In this document: piece by piece, positions 41,606 to 48,100 of the stretch
Layout of the letters: the number at the start of each line of letters is the position of its first letter
Position numbering within the stretch: the stretch's first letter is position 1
Assembly: GCA_047936785.1 (NCBI GenBank)
Contig: CP176394.1
Strand: one strand, 5' to 3'
DNA length: 64,000 nucleotides
DNA from: Acidaminobacterium chupaoyuni
GTDB taxonomy: Bacteria > Bacillota > Clostridia > Oscillospirales > Butyricicoccaceae
The notes under the pieces: model-generated
What the model was told of the DNA's origin: nothing
Database searches by the model: none
Seen by the model: the letters and a program-made list of their open reading frames with translations, nothing else
Program-made: the position numbers and the translations under genes

Positions 41606-42692
41606 TGAAGCGGAACAGAACGACATCGCCATCCTGCATCACATAGTCTTTCCCTTCCGAACGAACAAGGCCCTTTTCTTTGGCGGCGCTCATGGAACCC
41701 AGCTCGATGAGCTTTTCAAAGGGCACGATCTCGGCGCGGATGAAGCCGCGTTCAAAATCGGTGTGGATCTTGCCGGCGGCCTGAGGCGCTTTGGTGCCTT
41801 TGGTGATCGTCCAGGCGCGCACTTCATCTTCACCGGCGGTGAGATAAGAGATGAGCCCCAGCAGATCATAACAGCTGACGATCAGGCGATCGAGGCCCGA
41901 CTCTTCAAAGCCGAGGTCTTCCAAGAACATCACTTTATCTTCGGCGCTCATTTCGGAAATTTCAGCCTCCAGGCTTGCGCAGACAGGGAGCACCAGCGAA
42001 CCTTCGCCATCGGCCAGCTGTTTCACCGCGGCAAACATGGGGTTCTGGTGATAATCGCCCTGCAGGTCTTCTTCCGACATGTTGGCGGCATAGATCACGG
42101 GTTTATAAGAAAGCATATCAATGGTTTCAAGGATCTCGCGCTCTTCTTCGGTGCATTCGAAGGAACGGGCGGTGTTGCCCTCTTCAAGATGCGCGCGCAG
42201 GCGGGTGAGAACTTCCACTTCGAAAGCAAACTTTTTATCGCCTTTGAGCATTTTCTGCGCTTTATCGATGCGGCGATCCACCACTTCCAGATCGGAAAGG
42301 ATCAGCTCTAAATTGATGGTGCCGATATCGCGAACAGGATCGACGCTGCCATCCACATGGATGATGTTGTCATCTTCAAAGCAGCGCACCACATGAACGA
42401 TCACATCCACCTGGCGGATGTGGGAAAGGAATTTATTGCCCAGGCCTTCCCCTTTGGAAGCGCCCTTGACCAGCCCCGCGATATCGACGAATTCCAAAAT
42501 GGCGGGGGTCACCTTTTTGGGATGATACAGCTGCGCCAGCGCATCCAGCCGCTTGTCGGGCACATTGACGATGCCCACATTGGGGTCAATGGTGCAGAAA
42601 GGATAGTTGGCCGATTGGGCCTTCAAATTGGTCAGCGCGTTAAAAAGGGTGCTCTTGCCCACATTGGGCAGGCCCACGATTCCTAATTTCAT
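41598..42692 (-). CDS. ychF: Obg-family GTPase YchF
   Basis: A 364-residue protein, the standard length. G1 GLPNVGKSTLFNAL (residues 6-19), switch region PNVGIVNVPD and G3 DIAGLVKGASKGEGLGNKFL are intact; the base-specificity motif is the non-canonical kind of YchF (prefers ATP). A coiled-coil insertion lies around residues 130-200 and the TGS domain is at the C-terminus (AWTITKGTKAPQAAGKIHTD, DYVMQDGDVV). It is a universally conserved, ribosome-associated ATPase involved in stress responses. It is first in its transcription unit with DUF1624 and the small membrane protein downstream. Confidence 0.95.
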   Translation of the reverse strand: MKLGIVGLPNVGKSTLFNALTNLKAQSANYPFCTIDPNVGIVNVPDKRLDALAQLYHPKKVTPAILEFVDIAGLVKGASKGEGLGNKFLSHIRQVDVIVHVVRCFEDDNIIHVDGSVDPVRDIGTINLELILSDLEVVDRRIDKAQKMLKGDKKFAFEVEVLTRLRAHLEEGNTARSFECTEEEREILETIDMLSYKPVIYAANMSEEDLQGDYHQNPMFAAVKQLADGEGSLVLPVCASLEAEISEMSAEDKVMFLEDLGFEESGLDRLIVSCYDLLGLISYLTAGEDEVRAWTITKGTKAPQAAGKIHTDFERGFIRAEIVPFEKLIELGSMSAAKEKGLVRSEGKDYVMQDGDVVLFRFNV

Positions 42693-42844
42693 TGTTTTTT
42701 ACCACCGTTTCTCCGTGCATAAAAACAAAGCCACCCCGCACGGAAAGGCGGCTCTTATTCGGAAAATCGATCAAATCTGTCTTGGGGATAGGGCCCTCTC
42801 TTGCGGTGAGGATGCCATGAATGATATAAAGTGACCATCATCGC

Positions 42845-42906
42845 AGGCGGACCGTAAAATCTCATGGTATAATAACCGCTATGCGGTTATTATACCATGA
42901 GATTTT
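42845..42906. repeat. Dispersed copy of the 24-kb repeat: 24-bp perfect hairpin
   Basis: Bases 42856-42879 pair perfectly with 42883-42906 around TAT. The core GTATAATAACCGC / GCGGTTATTATAC and the preceding AGGCGGACCGTAAAAT match the last unit of the 24-kb tract (AGGCGGGCCGTGAAAT). T6 at 42903-42908 would also let it terminate transcription. Confidence 0.85.
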
Positions 42907-43335
42907 TTGTTTCTCAATATTGATATGCATTCAAATCGCCTGTTTATGGGGGAAATACTGCTCAAATTTCTTCGGTTTGAAGAATGCGGCTGCGGTAAAT
43001 TTGGTTAACTGCGGGAAAATCGGTCAGGGCAGAACACCGGATTCTGCCTTGGCTGATCGATGAAGAAATGTGCGGATAATGCCTTGGCAAAAGAGTGGAG
43101 GAGGGAGAAAAAGCGGATCATAATTTCACAGAGCTGTGATACAAGAAGTTCCGGCCATTGCGAAATTCAAATTTTGCAGGGGCAGAATAAAGAGCAATTC
43201 AGCCCGACGCCTTTGGAAACCGGCACAGACTTTGCCGGAACATATTCAAAAACAGGCACGCGCATGCTTCAAAGCCTTGGGATTTGCCTATTTATAAAAA
43301 CTATGGATTATATTCCTCATGAAAAAAGACTTCTC

Positions 43336-43365
43336 TTGCCATCAGGCTTCGGAATGCCCTATAAT
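43336..43365 (+). promoter_or_regulatory. Candidate promoter of the response-regulator unit
   Basis: TTGCCA (43336-43341), 18-bp spacer, TATAAT (43360-43365). It gives a leader of about 140 nt before the mini-ORF and about 250 nt before the regulator. Confidence 0.55.
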
Positions 43366-43512
43366 ACAGAAAAGGTTTTAAAAGGGTTTATGCCATTCAG
43401 TGATTGCGGCTGGCGGAAAAACCCGCCGCCTGCCCCCAAAATCAATTTGAGGGATTTGCTTCTGGCTGCCGTCAGTTATATCAGCCTGACTGTGAAAATT
43501 TGAGGTTTCATC

Positions 43513-43629
43513 ATGTGCGCGGGGCCATGTTGTAAAAACACCGTGTGCAGCGGCAGCCTGGCCATTATCGGTGTTCTTGATCGCGGCATCACCGCCGTGC
43601 TTCCCATCCCGAAGGAGGTATATCCATGA
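43513..43629 (+). CDS. Possible 38-residue Cys-rich peptide overlapping the response-regulator start
   Basis: It reads MCAGPCCKNTVC, then a hydrophobic segment, ending LPIPKEVYP; four Cys fall in the first 12 residues. TGAGG lies 6 bases before the ATG at 43513. The stop TGA overlaps the regulator ATG (ATGA), and the regulator's AAGGAGG lies inside this frame, the arrangement of a translationally coupled leader gene. The N-terminal Cys set could bind a metal or form disulfides. No homologue is known to me, and the frame could be a chance one. Confidence 0.4.
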   Translation: MCAGPCCKNTVCSGSLAIIGVLDRGITAVLPIPKEVYP

Positions 43630-44435
43630 GGATTTTAACAGTTGACGACGAACATCCTGCTTTAAATATTTTGAACCGCGCCATTCAGGAAGCGCTGCCC
43701 GACGCAGAGATCCGCAGTTTTTCCCGTGCGCGTGAGGCGGTGAACGAAGTGCGGGAGAACGGCTTTCACCCGGATGTGGCGTTTCTGGATATTTCCATGC
43801 CCGGCCTGTCAGGGCTGGAACTGGCGGCGGCGTTGAAAATGCTGTGCCCCGGCGTTAACATTGTTTTTGTCACAGGCTTTTCTCGATATGCGCTGAATGC
43901 CATGGCTTTGCGGCCCAGCGGTTATGTGATGAAGCCCGCCACAAAGGAAAAAATTCTGGCTGAACTGCAAAACCTTCGCAATCCGCCCCCGCGCACCATG
44001 GCGGCAAAGTCGGTGCGGGTGCAGTGCTTCGGAAGCTTCGGCGTGTTTGTGCGCGGCGAGCCGCTGCGGGTGGGGCGGAGCAGAGCGCTGGAGCTGCTTG
44101 CCTTCCTTGTGGATCGACGGGGCGTGTTCTGTTCAACCGAGAGCATCGCGGAAGCGTTATGGGAGGATGGAATGTATGACCGCACAAGGCAGCAGCAAAT
44201 CTCTCTTTACCGGCGCGAGCTGCTGCGGGCGCTGGAAGATGCCGGCGCTTCAGAAATTCTGAGCGTCACCCGGGATTCCATGGCGGTGCGCCCGGAAAAC
44301 TTCGACTGCGACTATTATGCCGCCCTTGCCGGAGACACGACGGCGATGAACGCCTTTCTGGGCGAATATATGGCGACCTATCCGTGGGCACGGTATATGG
44401 AATCTGAGCTTGTGGAAAAATTCCGCCGATATTAA
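43626..44435 (+). CDS. Response regulator with SARP-type DNA-binding output domain
   Basis: A 269-residue protein. Receiver domain: acidic pair Asp7-Asp8, phospho-acceptor Asp55 (FLDISMPGLSG), switch Thr in FVTGF and Lys103 (YVMKPATK). From about residue 125 comes an OmpR/SARP-like winged helix (VRVQCFGSFGVFVRGEPLRV, then RALELLAFLVDRRGVFCSTE, then QISLYRRELLRALEDAGA), then a short C-terminal tail. SARP-type domains bind direct repeats close to the -10 box. No sensor kinase is encoded nearby. AAGGAGG lies 7 bases before ATG 43626. The promoter at 44484-44513 just downstream has such repeats and is a candidate target. Confidence 0.82.
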   Translation: MRILTVDDEHPALNILNRAIQEALPDAEIRSFSRAREAVNEVRENGFHPDVAFLDISMPGLSGLELAAALKMLCPGVNIVFVTGFSRYALNAMALRPSGYVMKPATKEKILAELQNLRNPPPRTMAAKSVRVQCFGSFGVFVRGEPLRVGRSRALELLAFLVDRRGVFCSTESIAEALWEDGMYDRTRQQQISLYRRELLRALEDAGASEILSVTRDSMAVRPENFDCDYYAALAGDTTAMNAFLGEYMATYPWARYMESELVEKFRRY

Positions 44436-44449
44436 AAAATTTTTTAAAG

Positions 44450-44482
44450 GCCCTCGATTTTCACATAATCGAGGGCTTTTTG
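44450..44482 (+). terminator. Terminator after the SARP-type response regulator
   Basis: GCCCTCGATT (44450-44459) pairs with AATCGAGGGC (44467-44476), followed by five T. Confidence 0.85.
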
Positions 44483-44483
44483 A

Positions 44484-44513
44484 TGACAACGAAACGACAA
44501 TGGTTTGTATAAT
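44484..44513 (+). promoter_or_regulatory. Promoter with SARP-box-like direct repeats
   Basis: TGACAAC (44484-44490), four bases, CGACAAT (44495-44501), six bases, then TATAAT (44508-44513). Heptamer direct repeats with an 11-bp period placed a few bases before the -10 are the known layout of SARP-regulated promoters, and a SARP-type regulator gene ends 50 bases upstream. Confidence 0.5.
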
Positions 44514-44566
44514 AGAAATTAAAAGAGGAAATCTCATCAAATTTGACGCGGTTTGGAGGTGAGTTT

Positions 44567-44689
44567 ATGAATATTTTAGCAGTGGATGCCTGCCCGGAGA
44601 GTCTGCATGATTTGACGGACAAACTGCAACAGGTATTCACGAAGGATACAGCGGCGGTATTTTCGGATTTGCTTTCCACTCTGAAATAA
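44567..44689 (+). pseudogene. Truncated response-regulator receiver remnant (40 residues)
   Basis: GGAGGTG lies 4 bases before ATG 44567. The product begins MNILAVDACPESLHDLTDKL and ends in FSDLLSTLK at a TAA. This matches the first 40 residues of a receiver domain (M-x-I-L-x-VDDE-P ... V-x-x-F-x-x-x-x-x-AL), but the acidic pair is broken (VDAC for VDDE) and everything after helix 1, including the phospho-acceptor, is gone. It may be a decayed regulator gene or a short peptide derived from one that is still translated. Confidence 0.6.
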
Positions 44690-45143
44690 TGCTGTGCTCA
44701 CTTGCATTAGTGCACTCTTTTTACATGCGTTCTGATCGGTGATAATGTCAGACTATTTCGCCGGCAGTAAAGCATATACGAAGACATCGGGAGTCCGCAG
44801 CCCAAAGCGATCAAAAAACGATTCTTACCTGCTGAAATGGAAGGTGACGCAACCTGCTTTTTCACTCAAAGATCATTGACTTGGGTTGTCTGGGAACCTG
44901 TGATCAGCTTAGAATGAACAGCAAAATGTGGTTTTATACGGCCGCGCATAGTTGAGGGATAGTTTTGAAACGCAGAGATGTCAGGCTCGGAATATGCCGT
45001 CATCCTTGCGCTTTATGATCTAAGCGAAGCGAACCAAAATGAAGTTTGGAAGGAGCGTAGAGAAAACCAAGCCTTCGTTGATGATGGAATATATGATAAC
45101 ATCCAAGGAAATAAATCCATAGAAAAATAATGAGGGATAATTT
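44690..45143. other. 454 bases without a supported gene
   Basis: The sequence looks like neither the coding style upstream nor downstream. A 44-codon frame from ATG 44745 (MSDYFAGSKAYTKTSGVRSP...) is unrecognised and weakly supported. The last 100 bases form the leader of the large surface-protein gene (GAGGGAT before its ATG). Possibly degraded genes. Confidence 0.4.
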
Positions 45144-48100
45144 ATGAAAAAGAAAGCTATCAGCATGCTTCTTGCTATTTGCTTGATTTTTAGCATTTGT
45201 CCGGCTATTACACATGCCGAAGAGCTGGAAGCCTTTAAGCCAACCGCCGATTTTGAGATTCAGCTGAACGGATATGCCAGCAAAATCATTGGCTTGAAGA
45301 ATGACAAGACAGCGGTGCTTATTTACAAAATGGACAACAGCAACATTATGGGATACTTCCTCAGCATTTACGATAATGCAGGAAATGTGATCCTCAATCG
45401 CAAAGACATCACCTCGATGATGGATACCCGTTATAAGAGTATGGAGTGCCAAGTCTATGCGCTGAGCAATGGGAATATTTTGGTCACCTACAACAAAAGT
45501 GACGCCGGCGGTGCAAACACGACGCTGGGCACAGTGCCGGAGGCTCATCCCGAAGCCTACTTTATGATCCTCAATCCAACGGGAGAAAAGGTTGTCAGCC
45601 AGGTTCAGATTAACACAGAAAACCCGGGAAGCAGTCTGACCCGAGCAATTTCCGTCACGGAATTGAGCAATGGAAATCTCGCGTTTTCCTGGCAGAGAAA
45701 CGACAATTCCAGTATTGCCACTCGTATTTTTACAATGACAGGGACGCCGGTCACTCAGGAGGTGCTGGTTAACAGCGGATATAATGCTTACCGATCCTTC
45801 GTTTCGGCCAATTCGAACGGAACCTACATGGTGTGTTACGATTATTACGCGCACACGGAAACTCCTGCCACATTTTATGGAAAATACTCAATTTTCGGAA
45901 ACGATGGGACACCGGCCGTTTCGGGCACGGTGTATACGAGTACCTCGGAGCTCTCCACCGTCAACTTGCTGACATTATCCAATGGTAACTTCGCGGCAAT
46001 TGCGGGAAGATGGGGCAGTGCACAGACGGTATACCTGTTCAACGCCGCAGGTGTGGCACAGGGGAGTTATACAATTTCCTCTGGAACCCCCGGATGGTTA
46101 GCTCAGCTGAACGCCTCTGACAAAAACGGTTTTGTACTTCCGGCATTCGACGCTGAATCCACCAAACACATAAACGACACCTATAGCGCTATGGATTCCA
46201 CGACATGGTCGGGTACGCGGCTCATAACCCTGCAACAGTACGACAACGGCGGCACTTTGAAGAAAACATCAGACACCGTGGCGACCGGCAATGTTTATAT
46301 TGGGCCGTGGAGCGATGATGATTATATGAACATGCCTGACTATTCGCCGTCTATGACACTTTTCAGCGGCTATTCCCGCGGTGTCGGCATGTTGCTTACC
46401 GACTACACGAAAGCAAGTGACGGAACCTTTGACGGTACCTACACGACCAGAATTAAGTTGTTTGATATGGAAGACAGCGGCCCATCCATCGCCGTTGCCG
46501 CGCAGTCCGGGCCGCTCTCCGCGCTGAGTGACGGAACTGCGACTTTCGCGGTGACGACCAGCAGTTTCACAAATAATGCCTCTTTGGGCACAGGCAATTA
46601 TTCTGTCACCTGGTATACGGATGCTGCCGGAACGCAGGGTGCTTCCCAGACCGCGCCATCAGGTGTCACACTGACTAAGACCAATGCAGGACTGCTGACG
46701 GTCACAACGGACAGTACGGCACAGGCCGGAACCTACTATTTTAAACTGACTGCGGCAGATGCGTCTGTTACACCGACTGAAACCGCCACCAGCGGTGTTG
46801 TTACCCTGACGATCGGAAAAATCAATGCCACCGACGATATGAAAACAGCCGCCGCGAATGTTTCTAATCTTGGCAAGACCGGTGCGACGGTCACGCTTCC
46901 GGCGCTGCCGGCGGGCGCGAGCTACGGTACGCCGACTTACGCCGGCAATGTCGTCTGTTCCAACGCCAGCGCCAGCGGCACGACGCTGACCTTTGACGCC
47001 GCCGCCAGCACCGCGGGGCAGACCGGCACGATCACCGTTCCGGTCGCCGGCGCAACAAACTATAATAATTATAACATCACGGTGACGATTACCTCGGTAG
47101 AAAAGACCGCCGTCACCATCTCCGGCCTGACCGCCCAAAACGGCACCTATTCCGGCAGCGCTGTCTCCGGCCTCAGCGGGGCGCCGATCTATGCTCCCGC
47201 CGGATTTTCGGGAACGCTGAACAATACCTATTATCTTGCGGATGGCACAACAAAAACAAACACCGCCAACAGCGGTGCGGCAGCCGAAGGCGCTGCGCCG
47301 GTAAACGCAGGCAGCTACAAGGTGACCGTTTCCATCCCGGAAAACGATGCAACCTATACCGGCTCGGCTACGCTTGCTTTCACCATTGCCAAAGCGCCTG
47401 TGAGTTTCACTGTCTCGGCCAACACCTTCGATTATGACGCAGTTGCCCACACCGCCACCGTTGCGCAGACGGCAAGTGAGACGCCCTCTGCCGCCGGGAA
47501 ATATACCGTGACCTATCAAAAAGGCACGGAGACGGCAGCGGCCAGCGAGACTAATGTGGGCGAATATCAGATCATGGTCGCCCTGAACGACAGCAATCTC
47601 AAATTCTTGGGGCAGGCGGACGATGTCCGCAGCCTGACGCTTACGGAGAAGCTGACGATTCGCGCCGTGGCCTATTCCGGAATCACTTGGCCCACCGCGG
47701 GCTCTTTGACCTATGGGGCTGCGCTTTCGGCCAGTACCCTTACCGGCGGCGTGGGCACGGGAACCTTTGCATGGGAAACAGGCACCACTGTCCCGACCGT
47801 CGGCAATTCCGGCTATGTGGTTGTTTTCACTCCTACGGACACCAACTATGCGCCCGTGGAACAGAATGTTTCCGTGACAGTCGCACCCAAGGCGCTGACG
47901 ATTTCCGGCGCTGCGGCGACAACCCGCGCGTATGACGGCACAACAGACATCACTGTTACGGGCGGCACGCTTCAAGGCGTAGTCGGCTCAGACGAGGTGT
48001 CGCTGGTTTCGACGAATGCTTCCGGCTCCGTCACATCGGCGGATGCAGGCACCGCGAAGGCCGTCACCGTCACCGGTTACACGCTGAACGGCGCAGCGGC

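Larger units (their letters stand above)
42693..43512. other. 820-base non-coding region
   Basis: It holds the hairpin repeat at 42845-42906, the TTTCTCAATATTGA half-palindrome (42910-42923) and the promoter at 43336-43365. Open frames at 42881-43063 and 43060-43503 lack ribosome binding sites and family resemblance, and the second runs through the promoter, so I treat them as chance. Nothing else was recognised. Confidence 0.5.

Noticed and set aside
42881..43063. 60-codon open frame starting in the hairpin repeat
   Set aside because: The start codon lies within the palindrome arm; no SD; composition not gene-like.
43060..43503. 147-codon open frame
   Set aside because: No ribosome binding site, no recognisable family, and it runs through a good TTGCCA/TATAAT promoter for the following gene.
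44745..44879. 44-codon frame upstream of the SLH protein
   Set aside because: Only a weak GGTGA before the ATG and no resemblance to known proteins; listed only as part of the unassigned stretch.
46659..47975. 438-codon minus-strand open frame
   Set aside because: Antisense shadow of the SLH protein caused by its Gly/Thr/Ala-rich codons; no start signal or family.
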